A DNA stretch of 64,000 nucleotides. Source: Brevibacillus sp. DP1.3A. GTDB taxonomy: Bacteria; Bacillota; Bacilli; Brevibacillales; Brevibacillaceae. Shown piece by piece: positions 18,201 through 26,684 of the stretch. A model generated the notes under the pieces. It saw only the letters and a list, made by a program, of their open reading frames with translations. It did no database searches and was not told where the DNA came from. A program made the position numbers and the translations under genes. Within the stretch, counting starts at the first letter, position 1, and every line of letters begins with the position of its first letter. The stretch lies in assembly GCF_013284245.2 (NCBI RefSeq), contig NZ_CP085876.1, forward strand, positions 520,501 through 584,500, written 5' to 3'.

Positions 18201-19235
18201 AAAATAAACGAAGGCTTCCAAAAAACAGAGCAGGAGATCAATCAGAAAATCACGCAATTTAAAGCACAATTGGAGAGTTCAGTCAGTGGGGACGATATCA
18301 AAAACGTAACCGTCACTGCGAATCCCGGGTGGATTTCAGATGCCAAGAGCATGGCAGTTTATACACCATCGCAGCTTGATCTGAAGCTGACAGGCCCCGG
18401 AGCGCCGATGCAATGGCAGGTAAGCAGTGCATCTACAGGCACTGAGGTTGTGTACACAGGAACCACGGTCCCAACGCAGACGACTTGGCGCCAAGTACTC
18501 CAATCGCAAAAGTACAAAGCAGAAATCAACGGCTTTGTCATCGTGATGGATTATCAGGTCGATTTTGAACTGTCCTACGAGAGCTGCGCGACGAACGACG
18601 AAGATGAAGAGATGTGTGAACCACAGAACGTATCCAAAACAATGACAGGACGCTATACCATTACGGTAAAAGGGGCAGAGCGCTCCTTTGAAGTATTTGA
18701 GCCGAATGCAACAGGCTCGACTCGCCATACAGCCGAATGGGCAGCGTATCATGCCAGAGACCGGTATCCAAATAGCCAGCCACATGATTACTACGCGGGG
18801 GAGCGCATTTTGACACAAGTGGAGCTGCAGGATCGACACCGCCATCCTGTGAGCAACCAGTTTCCTGTCGTGACATCTGCGCGGGCGTGGATTTCAGAAA
18901 CTGGCTTACGCCAAACGTCGTTACAGTCGTTGTTAGCCTTGCAACAAGCGACTCCCCAGCTCTGGAGAGGACCTTCTTATTCCGCTTCCAAGCTAGGAGC
19001 TCGTGAAGTGGGCGTAGATACGCCTTTGATGGGGGATAAACAGCATGGCTTCCAAAAGGATGCGAGCTATGCTGTTTATTACACCGTTTCCTTTCGTTTT
19101 GATGTAAACAAGGGCTTCCCCTATCAAAATAAAGCCTCCGGGCAAGGACACGAACTAAAAGATTATCAACTACCCTTCCGTATCATTGCAAATGCATGGG
19201 AACGACAAGGAATCCGAAACCATACGACTCAGTAA
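15246..19235 (+). CDS. Large secreted surface protein with cysteine-bracketed repeats and a CARDB-like domain
   Basis: A 1329-residue protein with a signal peptide (cut near 'FAGA', residues 31-34). A unique N-terminal region ends at a Pro-Asp-Lys-rich linker (about 320-333). Four repeats of roughly 90-115 residues follow, each with one Cys near its start and one near its end (about 335/424, 441/552, 565/678, 692/800), suggesting one disulfide per domain. A CARDB-like beta sandwich follows (about 810-925), then an acidic linker and a 400-residue C-terminal part. No sortase motif or membrane anchor is visible. ATG 15246 abuts the SLH gene stop. Probably an adhesin or scaffold; exact role unknown. 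Confidence 0.75.
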   Translation: MHMLLIKRRKFTLSVLVFFLLVGLVTTYPNFAGASPNYHNIKVATVNSNKVLVPEGVYDVLQIEEIDGLLGATVSQIEVDRAIDSNKVLGFADIYKKADRGWYFVDEYEAAYWINRFGGNPNYILGGAANVYSKKITSDTAIDFDAYQAYNLAELASASGGAGYTKGDNLVPDGKGGYISVGHFRTTPQPSGSITTDKTKYNLNETVEIHANATDFSYYDRGIFVWSLNVINKSTGRGYKSILSNQKFNDPSTAIPSVNETSSPPGYKWTYKNTEYKPTEPGVYEVSLTITDLHQRSRQGSSSISVSTPYTAQFTVGDVTPPEKPDPEKPDPGPACSIGSTKTKLNIQVVGDKDIKDHNAVASGGSDIAVEKNADITLSANKPGKYTMNGYDMKPGANGNRKVATGRVGSSGRVKVVYISDDGTECWEKYLRVESLDGEDSCPIVTLSASAVRNGETIEIMPFDTLTFRAKYTTKHGDSSEASLKWDVSLPNGKSYTLPVKENDNGRWGPYDSSSLKLPYGDVHDPYYFPFERGKTYKLKLNFDGTKWGERPECNWEITIVVKDASCTIADQKKVAFLVHSEPPLPFSPEGESMNGSVSSGFTLKDPVYIKYFTEAGDQYDTNLSFSSKVSGTWYWKSPGGKTALTDKLAADEPFRLMLPASVDVGDEIVLLFESETGCTGEVRFTIESDQKCWDILASVEINRNNQKWSKDVQHGETIEIAADEIPDKYRFRMFLSDDSHFSMRWFDPASNSWERKRNGKSLDSSNTSTNSHWVYFPRDENGLLLEGLYKVQFYSTQSDGCDGHFFVQIGKGAPKPDGENLLIVKSSFQIDPKSPQAAGTDGTITFNVKNAGKLTHDTKLAVRWASSEKETSLDVKEFKPGEVRKITVPTKYPQKSEDFIAHINPAKSMPENETIWTDNRATWPVKIIGGEVPEPPDGGDDFDGGEIGLEIYDSDGRQLQKLPLHTDGVWEREPATIRVIIDQSKINEGFQKTEQEINQKITQFKAQLESSVSGDDIKNVTVTANPGWISDAKSMAVYTPSQLDLKLTGPGAPMQWQVSSASTGTEVVYTGTTVPTQTTWRQVLQSQKYKAEINGFVIVMDYQVDFELSYESCATNDEDEEMCEPQNVSKTMTGRYTITVKGAERSFEVFEPNATGSTRHTAEWAAYHARDRYPNSQPHDYYAGERILTQVELQDRHRHPVSNQFPVVTSARAWISETGLRQTSLQSLLALQQATPQLWRGPSYSASKLGAREVGVDTPLMGDKQHGFQKDASYAVYYTVSFRFDVNKGFPYQNKASGQGHELKDYQLPFRIIANAWERQGIRNHTTQ

Positions 19236-19246
19236 AAATATTTGCA

Positions 19247-19300
19247 CCCCCTCTCTGTCTTTTTCTACTGTAAAGCTAGAAAAAGGATGAGGGGGATTTT
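19247..19300 (+). terminator. Hairpin with U-run that covers the esterase ribosome binding site
   Basis: Arms 19247-19253/19289-19295 (CCCCCTC/GAGGGGG) and 19259-19267/19277-19285 (CTTTTTCTA/TAGAAAAAG) form a long stem with an internal loop, followed by ATTTTT. It looks like an intrinsic terminator or attenuator. The G-run of the right arm is also the only ribosome binding site for GTG 19302, so folding would hide it. Confidence 0.65.
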
Positions 19301-19301
19301 T

Positions 19302-22088
19302 GTGGGAATAATCACGCGGCGCTTGCTATGTGTACTTCTCCTATTCGCTTTATGCTTGGGAAATACAGTGGAACAGGGCTGGGCAAAAGAACGGGAGATA
19401 TTCGTAGAGGAAGCGTGGGCATGGATCGACGAAGGAGAGGTGCGTTTTCAGGCACTATTATCGGGTACTCCGGATAAAGTCGAGCTGTCTGTTAATCAGG
19501 ACAGCGACAGCAAAACCCGTTCTTTTCACGGGGAGTCTCAGATTTCCCTCGCCGTAATGCCTATGGATGATCGTCCTATCCAGGTAACGATGTTCATCGA
19601 TGATTCAGAAGAGCCGTTACGTATCTGGGAGCTATCGTTACCTGAACACATAGAGCCGACCGTAGAAAAAATAAAAATCAAAAAGGCGCCTTGGGATGAA
19701 ATGGCTGCCAATCAGGAAGAACCGTTAGAATTGATCGAAATAGAGCTCGAAGACCAAAACGAAGCTCCGCCAGAAGAGGAAGAACAAGAACAGGAGAAGG
19801 ATGCCACCGATGAAGAGCTTTCGCGGCTGGCAGAGGAATTTTATGCGCATTTTTCAGGCGAGAATAAGCCAGGAGAGGCGGAACTACGCAATAGAGAAGC
19901 TCGCTTTGAGGTAGAGCCGAATGATAGCTTAGGCAGCAAATCGGATTGGCTATTTGATGGAAAGGACAGCCATGGAAAGATTAGCAGCAAAGATGATGTG
20001 GATTTTTGGAAAATCAGAGGAACAACAAATGGAAAGATGAATATTTCCCTCACAGATATTCAGGCAAACGAAGACTACGATTTGTATGTGTATGATGAGG
20101 AGGAGCGGGAGCTTGCCCGTTCAGAGCAGCATGGAAATGAGCCTGAGCTAATCGAGGGACTGGCACTGGAAAAAGACAAATGGTACTACATCAAGGTCGT
20201 TGGAAAGCAGGGCTCGTTTTCGAAAGATTACTACTACCGCTTGCGAGCTGATTTTTTCGCGGATCAAGGAGGGGACAAGGTAGATGGATACGAGCCGAAT
20301 GACACAATGGAGGCGGCCTACGAGCTAGATGCGTATAAACGAAATATCGTAGGAAATCTTCATTCAAAGACGGATGTGGATTTTTACAGCGTATCTTTTA
20401 AGCTCTCCTCTACTGTGGGGGTCTCCCTCAAGGATATCCCTACTGGAATGGATATGGACGTATTTCTGCTCGACGAGGCTGGAAAAGTAGTCGCTAGATC
20501 CGAGAAAGCGAAGAATTCGGATGAACATATGATTTTCAATGCCTATCCTGGAACCTACAAAGTCAAGGTCATGGCCAGCAAACGCTCAGGATTTACCGCA
20601 AACTCGTACAGTCTTTATATTGGAGACAGAACGATTCCGGTTATCTTAATCCCGGGAGTGGGTGGATCGCGACTCGAAGTGGAACAGAATGGAAAGAGAT
20701 CGGAAATATGGTTGGCACTTGGCGATAGTCTCATTGGTATTAATGATCCCAAACACCGCAGGCTACTCTCTCTGGAGCCGATCAAGCCAAATAGTGTAGA
20801 TGTACAGCCAGTCGTCCGTGACGCGACGATCCATCCGGAAAAAGACGATTTTTACGCCATCGAATATCTTTCCTATGCGCCGTTTTTAAAAGAGCTTACC
20901 GAACAGTATTACAGCATGGTAAAGGAACTGGAGAAGCAGGGATACAAGAAGCACCGAACCTTATTTGCACTTCCTTACGATTGGCGATACAGCAGCACCA
21001 AAAATGCCAAACTTCTAAAAGAAGAAATCGATGCTGCACTAAAGGCAAGTGGGGCAAATCAGGTGCATTTGGTGGCACATAGCATGGGTGGGCTCTTGGT
21101 AAAAGAAACACTTCTATCCAATGTGTCCTACCAGCGCAAAGTGAATCGTGTCGTGTATATGGGCACACCCTTCCTTGGCTCTCCACGGGCATATCAGGCC
21201 CTTAAGCACGGATACAATTTTTCGATCCCTTGGCTGGATGAGGAAACAGGGAAAGTGATTTCCTCTTATGCGCCTGCCGTTTACGAGCTGTTACCCTCCA
21301 AAAAATACTTTGAAACAGTTGGCTTCCTGAAAAAGAGTAACATTCAGTACTACACCTACGACGAATTTTTAAAGGACAAAAATATTCGCCTCGACTATGC
21401 GCCACTCGTCAGGCATGGCGGCAAGATGCATGAAAAGTGGGATAACAAAACGATCAATGTTCCACAGTATTCCATCGTAGGTACAGGCCAAGTAACATTG
21501 CTCGGTTACTTTTATGATTCTTTTTACAACGAATGGTCCCCTATTCTCGATCCTGGCGTTGGGGACGGTACCGTGCCGTATATGAGTGCCAATTACGCCC
21601 AGAAGGATATGAAAAAACGTTACTACGTGAAAGGCGAACACGCCAAGTTGCCAACCATACCAGAAGTCATCGACCAAGTAACACGATTGCTACAGGGAGA
21701 TGAGGAATTACAATCAGGATTGCGCAATGTTCCGGATCAAAATGCTGACTACCTGTATTACATCATTGCACAAGATGACAAAAGCTTTCCTGAAGTGACG
21801 GTACACAAATCCGGCCAGACCTTTACGCTCGACGCCAATAAAAAAGAAGTACGGGAAGACTTGTCTATTGAATATCACGATCGCATCGTTGTCATCCATG
21901 TTCGAGATGGTGAAGACCTGAAATTCCAGCCGCCTGTAGCTGTAGAGGGAGAAGAGTCAGCGCGCTTTCTGATCAAACGCTTCTCGTCAGATGATTCGGA
22001 TCGTTACAAAGAAACAGGCAGACATTACGTGCTCGATGAGCGTGGACTGGCAGAGGTAGAAGAATCTACGGATTCCAATGATGTGTAG
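19302..22088 (+). CDS. Secreted LCAT-type esterase/lipase with two PPC domains
   Basis: A 928-residue protein with a signal peptide ending near 'GWAKE'. An acidic Glu-rich stretch (about residues 140-180) is followed by two PPC (bacterial pre-peptidase C-terminal) domains with 'EPNDS' and 'EPNDT' starts at about 205 and 330. An alpha/beta-hydrolase domain begins at about 445 with 'PVILIPGVGGSRLE', the lecithin:cholesterol acyltransferase pattern. The nucleophile Ser is in AHSMGG at about residue 593; 'DGTVP' near 755 and 'GEHAKL' near 780 fit the Asp and His. GTG 19302 is chosen by its GGGGGA site. Likely acts on lipids or esters outside the cell. Confidence 0.82.
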   Translation: MGIITRRLLCVLLLFALCLGNTVEQGWAKEREIFVEEAWAWIDEGEVRFQALLSGTPDKVELSVNQDSDSKTRSFHGESQISLAVMPMDDRPIQVTMFIDDSEEPLRIWELSLPEHIEPTVEKIKIKKAPWDEMAANQEEPLELIEIELEDQNEAPPEEEEQEQEKDATDEELSRLAEEFYAHFSGENKPGEAELRNREARFEVEPNDSLGSKSDWLFDGKDSHGKISSKDDVDFWKIRGTTNGKMNISLTDIQANEDYDLYVYDEEERELARSEQHGNEPELIEGLALEKDKWYYIKVVGKQGSFSKDYYYRLRADFFADQGGDKVDGYEPNDTMEAAYELDAYKRNIVGNLHSKTDVDFYSVSFKLSSTVGVSLKDIPTGMDMDVFLLDEAGKVVARSEKAKNSDEHMIFNAYPGTYKVKVMASKRSGFTANSYSLYIGDRTIPVILIPGVGGSRLEVEQNGKRSEIWLALGDSLIGINDPKHRRLLSLEPIKPNSVDVQPVVRDATIHPEKDDFYAIEYLSYAPFLKELTEQYYSMVKELEKQGYKKHRTLFALPYDWRYSSTKNAKLLKEEIDAALKASGANQVHLVAHSMGGLLVKETLLSNVSYQRKVNRVVYMGTPFLGSPRAYQALKHGYNFSIPWLDEETGKVISSYAPAVYELLPSKKYFETVGFLKKSNIQYYTYDEFLKDKNIRLDYAPLVRHGGKMHEKWDNKTINVPQYSIVGTGQVTLLGYFYDSFYNEWSPILDPGVGDGTVPYMSANYAQKDMKKRYYVKGEHAKLPTIPEVIDQVTRLLQGDEELQSGLRNVPDQNADYLYYIIAQDDKSFPEVTVHKSGQTFTLDANKKEVREDLSIEYHDRIVVIHVRDGEDLKFQPPVAVEGEESARFLIKRFSSDDSDRYKETGRHYVLDERGLAEVEESTDSNDV

Positions 22089-22114
22089 CCATCAAAAGCA
22101 AAGGGTGTAAGACA

Positions 22115-22450
22115 ATGGATGATAATTGGTTTGTCTGGTTCATACTCGGCCCTTTCGTATTTTCATTGATGTTTGCAGGGTCTTTGCTCGGTTTGCTCAT
22201 CGCCGCTTTCATTCGCTTCACGCTAGGCTTTCGCGGCTGGTTGATCTTTCTAAGTGTTCTTTTTATCAGCTTTGTGTACTACTTGTTTATTGTTCCCTCT
22301 GACACGATGCTAGGTGAACTGTTTGTCATGAAGGTTGCCATGGCGGTCCATACAGCTATCGTAACGATCCTGATCATATGGGGCATCGAAAAAATCATCC
22401 AGCTCGTAAACAAAAAACGAAACACGAAACACCCAAAAGCCCATGGATAA
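22115..22450 (+). CDS. Small integral membrane protein, unknown function
   Basis: A 111-residue protein with three hydrophobic segments (about residues 6-32, 40-60 and 70-93) and a basic C-terminal tail rich in Lys, Arg and Asn. It begins 26 bases after the esterase stop, so it may be the last gene of the surface operon. The ribosome binding site is weak (AAGGGTGT). I do not recognise the family. Confidence 0.65.
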   Translation: MDDNWFVWFILGPFVFSLMFAGSLLGLLIAAFIRFTLGFRGWLIFLSVLFISFVYYLFIVPSDTMLGELFVMKVAMAVHTAIVTILIIWGIEKIIQLVNKKRNTKHPKAHG

Positions 22451-22537
22451 ATAACTGGGCACATACGCAAATTGCGTCACAGCACGTATTTCGAGTAGAA
22501 TAAAAGGAAGGAGAATGATTGTCTGGAGGGTATTCAA

Positions 22538-23035
22538 ATGGATATTTTTGATAATAAAAAAGGCGGCTTTACCATTATGAGTGGAAAAACTGATGTACAC
22601 GGAGGTTTTGGTCAAGGTGTACTCGACCTGAATGCTGTGTCCTCGGTCATTATCGATGGGGACGAAGCGTACATTGACATGGGTGCCTTGCATGCCAAAA
22701 GTTCTGTAGAAAAGGGCATCAAATGGACGATGAATAAAGAAGAAGTACCAAATGGAAAGCCTTATTGGCTCGTTTGGGTAACAGTCGATCGCAATGAAGC
22801 TGGTCCTTATTATGCAGGGGCAACCGCGTGCTATATGGAAATCGATAGGGAAGCGCGTCGGGGCTACAAAATTTTGGCAGATCACGTGAATCGCATGGAT
22901 TACTCCATGAAGAGACGCATTATGCTGTCCGATCTATCCGAGAAGGAAAAAGCCGCTCTGAAAAAGCTTTTGATTGATAATAACGCGGATATGTTTGAGA
23001 ATTCCACTGAGGAATTAAAGCAAAATTTGTCCTAA
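22538..23035 (+). CDS. ywhD: YwhD-family protein
   Basis: A 165-residue soluble protein matching the B. subtilis YwhD pattern ('GFTIMSGKTDVHGGFG' at the N-terminus, 'AYIDMGALHAKS', then a basic-acidic C-terminal helix). In B. subtilis ywhD also lies beside pbpG, speE and speB, so the context supports the call. GGAGGG precedes ATG 22538 by about 8 bases. No enzymatic motif is visible and the function of the family is unknown. Confidence 0.85.
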   Translation: MDIFDNKKGGFTIMSGKTDVHGGFGQGVLDLNAVSSVIIDGDEAYIDMGALHAKSSVEKGIKWTMNKEEVPNGKPYWLVWVTVDRNEAGPYYAGATACYMEIDREARRGYKILADHVNRMDYSMKRRIMLSDLSEKEKAALKKLLIDNNADMFENSTEELKQNLS

Positions 23036-23056
23036 AGTTGGAAATCGTGAACGGTC

Positions 23057-23179
23057 TGTGAACAAATCGTGAAATCAATTGTTCACACAATTGAAGTCAG
23101 GTAAACTTATTTCCATATCTGTGTACATGTACACTAGGTCAACAAACAGGGAGAGAGCCGTCACTCTTTCCCTGTTTGT
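23057..23179. promoter_or_regulatory. Cluster of three dyad sequences downstream of ywhD
   Basis: Three dyads follow each other: a perfect 9-bp inverted repeat (23057-23065/23079-23087, TGTGAACAA arms), a perfect 14-bp palindrome GTGTACATGTACAC (23121-23134), and an 11-bp stem (23142-23152/23169-23179). The last may be the ywhD terminator, although its T-run is poor. The palindrome looks like a protein-binding site for the following small gene. Confidence 0.5.
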
Positions 23180-23274
23180 GTATATAATTTCTTTGATTGA
23201 TCATAGTTTTTGGGATATCGCGGAACACTAATGAGGATTGAACCAAACTGTTTTGACGGAAGGGGCGGTACCCA

Positions 23275-23532
23275 TTGGGAGAAGATCTCCGTGGTAATGA
23301 ACAATCGCATGATCATTTTGTGAAGCACGGTGGCGTCCATTTCCGCACACACGTGACTCCGACCGAGATAAACAACTTTGTGCGCAAGCTCCCTGCTGGA
23401 AAAAGGGACAGCTTGTTTGAAGTATTGGAACAGCTTGATCATGCCGGTCTGATTACGATCGTCAACGACCATGTTTTTGCCGATGGAGATGGAGTTGTGG
23501 GCGGCGGGGACAATCAGAGCACGCAAGGTTAA
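23275..23532 (+). CDS. Small hypothetical protein (85 residues)
   Basis: A short open frame starting with TTG 23275, preceded by AAGGGGCGG at good distance. The product is soluble, His-rich at the N-terminus (HDHFVKHGG), with a helical middle ('PAGKRDSLFEVLEQLDHAG') and a Gly-rich tail. It ends just before a hairpin terminator it shares with pbpG. Codon use looks normal for the window. I do not recognise it; the opposite strand is also open here (23161-23544) but lacks a plausible start signal. Confidence 0.55.
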   Translation: MGEDLRGNEQSHDHFVKHGGVHFRTHVTPTEINNFVRKLPAGKRDSLFEVLEQLDHAGLITIVNDHVFADGDGVVGGGDNQSTQG

Positions 23533-23542
23533 TAGGCATACC

Positions 23543-23582
23543 AAAAAGGACGTACTCGATGAAGAGGAACGTCCTTTTTTTC
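23543..23582. terminator. Bidirectional terminator between the small gene and pbpG
   Basis: An 11-bp stem AAAAAGGACGT/ACGTCCTTTTT (23543-23553/23569-23579) with T-runs on both strands lies between the two convergent stops. Confidence 0.9.
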
Positions 23583-23583
23583 T

Positions 23584-25635
23584 TTATTGATTCGGTTTCC
23601 ACCAACTGCCCATGCGCTGCCAGAAGGTCGAAGAATCTGGCGGCTTTAAAGGTGTCGGTGTCTCATTCTTCGGGATGTGATCCGTGCAGTAATCTTGAGG
23701 CTCTGTTCCGCTGGCGAAATAAAAGAGCTGTGGATTCGGACAATGCTCGGTCGCCAGTTTTCCAGAAGTGGGATCGATATAGACAGAAACAACACCAGTT
23801 GGCATGTCAAAGAGTGCAGGGGGCTGACCTTTGAGCGCACTTTCCATGAACTGGGCCCAGATTTTTTTGGACAGATAGCCTTCCTTTACGTCATCGACCT
23901 TTTGGTTTTTGTCGTAACCCACCCATACGGTCGAAACCAGCTGCGGAGTGAATCCGCTCAGCCAAGCGTCATAATCCGTCGAACCTGTTTTCCCTGCAAC
24001 AGGTCGGTTCATTTCACCAGCAACGCGATATCCGGTACCACCTTGTTCAAAAACACTTTGCATCATATTCACTAAGAGAGCAGATGCGACAGGATCGGCT
24101 ACCTGTGTTTTCTCTGGTTTTTCTTCAACCAAAATGTTGCCCTCGCTGTCCTCGATAGAGGTAATGGCAATAGGCTTCACTGCCTGTCCCTTGTTGACGA
24201 TTGCTGCATAAGCTGCGTTTAACTCTAAGGGAGAGACAGGTGAAGTTCCAAGTGCCAGAGAGGGAACTGCTTGCATCGAGCTGGAGATGCCTAATTGCTT
24301 TGCCTGATCGACCACTTTTTGCGGCCCGAGAAAATCAATGGTCTTGACGGCATAAATGTTGTCGGAGGTTTTGATTGCTTCACGCATGTTGATCAGTGCG
24401 TTTGGATATTTTCCACCAAAATTGCCGGGAATGTACTGCTTATTGTTATCGTAGGTAAAAACGGTCGGTTCGCTCTTCATCAAAGTGAGCGGTGTATAGC
24501 CGTTTTGCAAGGCTGACAAATACATGATCGGCTTGAAGGAGGAACCGGGCTGCCTCTTACCAAGCACGCGATTGAACTGACTCACCTTGTAGTCACGTCC
24601 ACCTACCATTGCTTTGATATAGCCGGTAGCAGGGTCCATGGCGACGAGGGCTACCTGCAAATTCGTATTGTTCTTCGGTAAGACGGAGGCGACAATATCC
24701 TCGGCCTTTTTTTGTACGACTGGATCAAGGGTCGTATGGATTTTCAGACCGCCATGAATAAATTTTTCTTCGTCAATGCCGTATTTGTTTTTGACCAAAT
24801 TGGCGATGTAATCGCGGAAATAAGGAGCTGGCTCGGTTACATTCTCGTTTGTCCGCTGTTTCAGCTTGATTGGTTCCGCGTAGGCTTTCTCTACTTCCTT
24901 CGATGTCAGTAGATTGTCGCGCTCCATGGCATTCAAAATGAGCTTTTGTCTGGCTTTGGCGCGTTCCAAATCGACAAATGGTGAATAATAAGTAGGACCC
25001 TTAGGGATGCCTGCCAGCATGGCGCTCTCTGCAACCGTCAAATCTTTAGCGTCCTTGCCGAAATAGGTTTGGGCAGCAGCTTGTACGCCATAAGCTGAAT
25101 GACCATAATAAATCTGGTTCACGTACATTTCTAATATTTCATCCTTGCTGTAATTCAGTTCAAGCTGAATCGAAAGCAAGGCTTCTTTGATTTTTCGCTC
25201 CCATGTTTTGTCCAAGCTGAGGTACAGATTTCTTGCCAATTGTTGAGTGATGGTGCTGGCACCTTGACGCTTGTCCATGTTAATGACATCGACATAAGCG
25301 GCCATAGCTAATCTTTTCCAATCAAAACCGAAATGTTCGCGGAACGAACGGTCCTCGATCGCAATGGTCGCATCAAGCAATGCGGGTGAAATTTCTGCAA
25401 GTGGCACAGAAATCCGGTTCTCGCCACGGTGCATCGTATCCAAAACCTCTCCATCGGAAGCGTAAATCGTTGTGGTTTGCTTCACAAACGTTTCCGGAAG
25501 TGGTTGTGAGCGTAAGTACAAAATGAGTAGCAAGATGGCAAAAGAGAAACATAATAGGCTGAGAATGGTAAATTTTACAAATTTCTTAGCCCAACGCAAA
25601 TAGCGCAGCAATGGGGCTTCGCGAATGACTTCCAT
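23584..25635 (-). CDS. pbpG: Class A penicillin-binding protein (PbpG/PBP1A-type)
   Basis: A 683-residue bifunctional peptidoglycan synthase. One membrane helix lies at about residues 20-40. The glycosyltransferase (GT51) domain has 'EDRSFREHFGFDW' with its catalytic Glu at about 95, and 'GASTITQQLARN' at about 125. The transpeptidase domain has SSFK near 355, 'SDN' near 410 and KTGST near 545. ATG 25635 follows GGAGGAGAGG in sense; the frame extends to 25797 without such a site. It is transcribed divergently from speE. B. subtilis pbpG, in the same context, is sporulation-associated. Confidence 0.92.
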   Translation of the reverse strand: MEVIREAPLLRYLRWAKKFVKFTILSLLCFSFAILLLILYLRSQPLPETFVKQTTTIYASDGEVLDTMHRGENRISVPLAEISPALLDATIAIEDRSFREHFGFDWKRLAMAAYVDVINMDKRQGASTITQQLARNLYLSLDKTWERKIKEALLSIQLELNYSKDEILEMYVNQIYYGHSAYGVQAAAQTYFGKDAKDLTVAESAMLAGIPKGPTYYSPFVDLERAKARQKLILNAMERDNLLTSKEVEKAYAEPIKLKQRTNENVTEPAPYFRDYIANLVKNKYGIDEEKFIHGGLKIHTTLDPVVQKKAEDIVASVLPKNNTNLQVALVAMDPATGYIKAMVGGRDYKVSQFNRVLGKRQPGSSFKPIMYLSALQNGYTPLTLMKSEPTVFTYDNNKQYIPGNFGGKYPNALINMREAIKTSDNIYAVKTIDFLGPQKVVDQAKQLGISSSMQAVPSLALGTSPVSPLELNAAYAAIVNKGQAVKPIAITSIEDSEGNILVEEKPEKTQVADPVASALLVNMMQSVFEQGGTGYRVAGEMNRPVAGKTGSTDYDAWLSGFTPQLVSTVWVGYDKNQKVDDVKEGYLSKKIWAQFMESALKGQPPALFDMPTGVVSVYIDPTSGKLATEHCPNPQLFYFASGTEPQDYCTDHIPKNETPTPLKPPDSSTFWQRMGSWWKPNQ

Positions 25636-25745
25636 GTGTGCCTCTCCTCCTTTCTGCGGTTGAATCAATAAAATAGGACATACTACGTTACTAGTAGTAT
25701 GGGTTGCTTGCAAGCTGGTTAAACTTTCCTCGTCAGAAAAATATC

Positions 25746-25773
25746 TTGCAATTTGGAAGACAGCTACTATAAT
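25746..25773 (+). promoter_or_regulatory. Sigma-A promoter for speE-speB
   Basis: TTGCAA (25746-25751) and TATAAT (25768-25773) are 16 bases apart, about 50 bases before the speE start, in the divergent region with pbpG. Confidence 0.65.
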
Positions 25774-25825
25774 TTTCTTGTTATATTGTATTTTCATGCG
25801 GTTAATTGAAGGAGGTTACATAGCC

Positions 25826-26665
25826 ATGAATATGGAATTGTGGTACACCGAAAAACAGACGGAAAATCACGGGATAACAACGAAAATTACAGAGACCCTA
25901 TACAGCGAGAAATCCGAGTTTCAACAAATCGACGTAATTAATACGAAGCAGTTTGGTCGCATGTTAGTGCTCGACGGCATGGTTATGACTACCGATGTCG
26001 ATGAGTTTGTCTACCATGAAATGATTTCTCATATCGCGTTGAATACGCATCCAAACCCGAAAAAGGTTCTGGTTGTGGGCGGCGGCGATGGCGGTGCTAT
26101 TCGTGAAATCGTAAAGCACGCGTCTGTAGAAAAAGCAGTTCTGGCTGAAATCGACGGTGGCGTCATTGAGTCTTGCAAAAAATATTTCCCTGAGATTGCG
26201 AGTGCATTGACAGGCAATCCGCGTGTAGATGTACAAGTAATCGATGGTATTAAACATATTCATGACCACAAAGGTGAGTATGATGTGATCATGGTTGACT
26301 CTACAGAGCCAGTTGGCCCGGCTGTAGGTTTGTTCGAAAAAGGTTTCTACCAAGGCATTCACGATGCTTTGAAACCAGACGGTATCATGGTTGCTCAAAC
26401 GGAATCTCCTTGGTTCAACCGTGAACTGATCAAGCGCGTGTTCAAAGACTTGAAATCGATCTTCCCGGTTACTCGTCTCTACACTTGCAGCATCCCTACT
26501 TATCCATCCGGACTGTGGAGCTTCACCATCGCTTCCAAGCAACACGATCCGTTGGAAGTAGATCCAGCGAAAATCAAAGATTTGGGCACTAAATACTACA
26601 ATGCGGAAGTTCACCACGCTGCTTTCAAACTGCCTAACTTTGTGGCTGAGCTGACCCGCGACTAA
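25826..26665 (+). CDS. speE: Spermidine synthase (polyamine aminopropyltransferase)
   Basis: A 279-residue enzyme that transfers aminopropyl from decarboxylated SAM to putrescine. The family motifs are present: '[18 protein letters not shown]' in the putrescine/substrate region (about 45-62), [12 protein letters not shown] at about 81-92 for nucleotide binding, '[10 protein letters not shown]' near 155 with the catalytic Asp, and 'QTESPW' near 190. ATG 25826 follows GGAGGT by 9 bases. speB starts 19 bases downstream. Confidence 0.96.
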   Translation: MNMELWYTEKQTENHGITTKITETLYSEKSEFQQIDVINTKQFGRMLVLDGMVMTTDVDEFVYHEMISHIALNTHPNPKKVLVVGGGDGGAIREIVKHASVEKAVLAEIDGGVIESCKKYFPEIASALTGNPRVDVQVIDGIKHIHDHKGEYDVIMVDSTEPVGPAVGLFEKGFYQGIHDALKPDGIMVAQTESPWFNRELIKRVFKDLKSIFPVTRLYTCSIPTYPSGLWSFTIASKQHDPLEVDPAKIKDLGTKYYNAEVHHAAFKLPNFVAELTRD

Positions 26666-26684
26666 TCGGGGGAGAACTACACCT

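Noticed and set aside
23161-23544. Minus-strand open frame of 127 codons opposite the small His-rich gene
   Set aside because: It spans dyads and a terminator and has no clear start signal; the plus-strand frame has a ribosome binding site.
25964-26617. Minus-strand open frame of 217 codons inside speE
   Set aside because: It lies wholly opposite a gene with intact spermidine synthase motifs and is a shadow frame.
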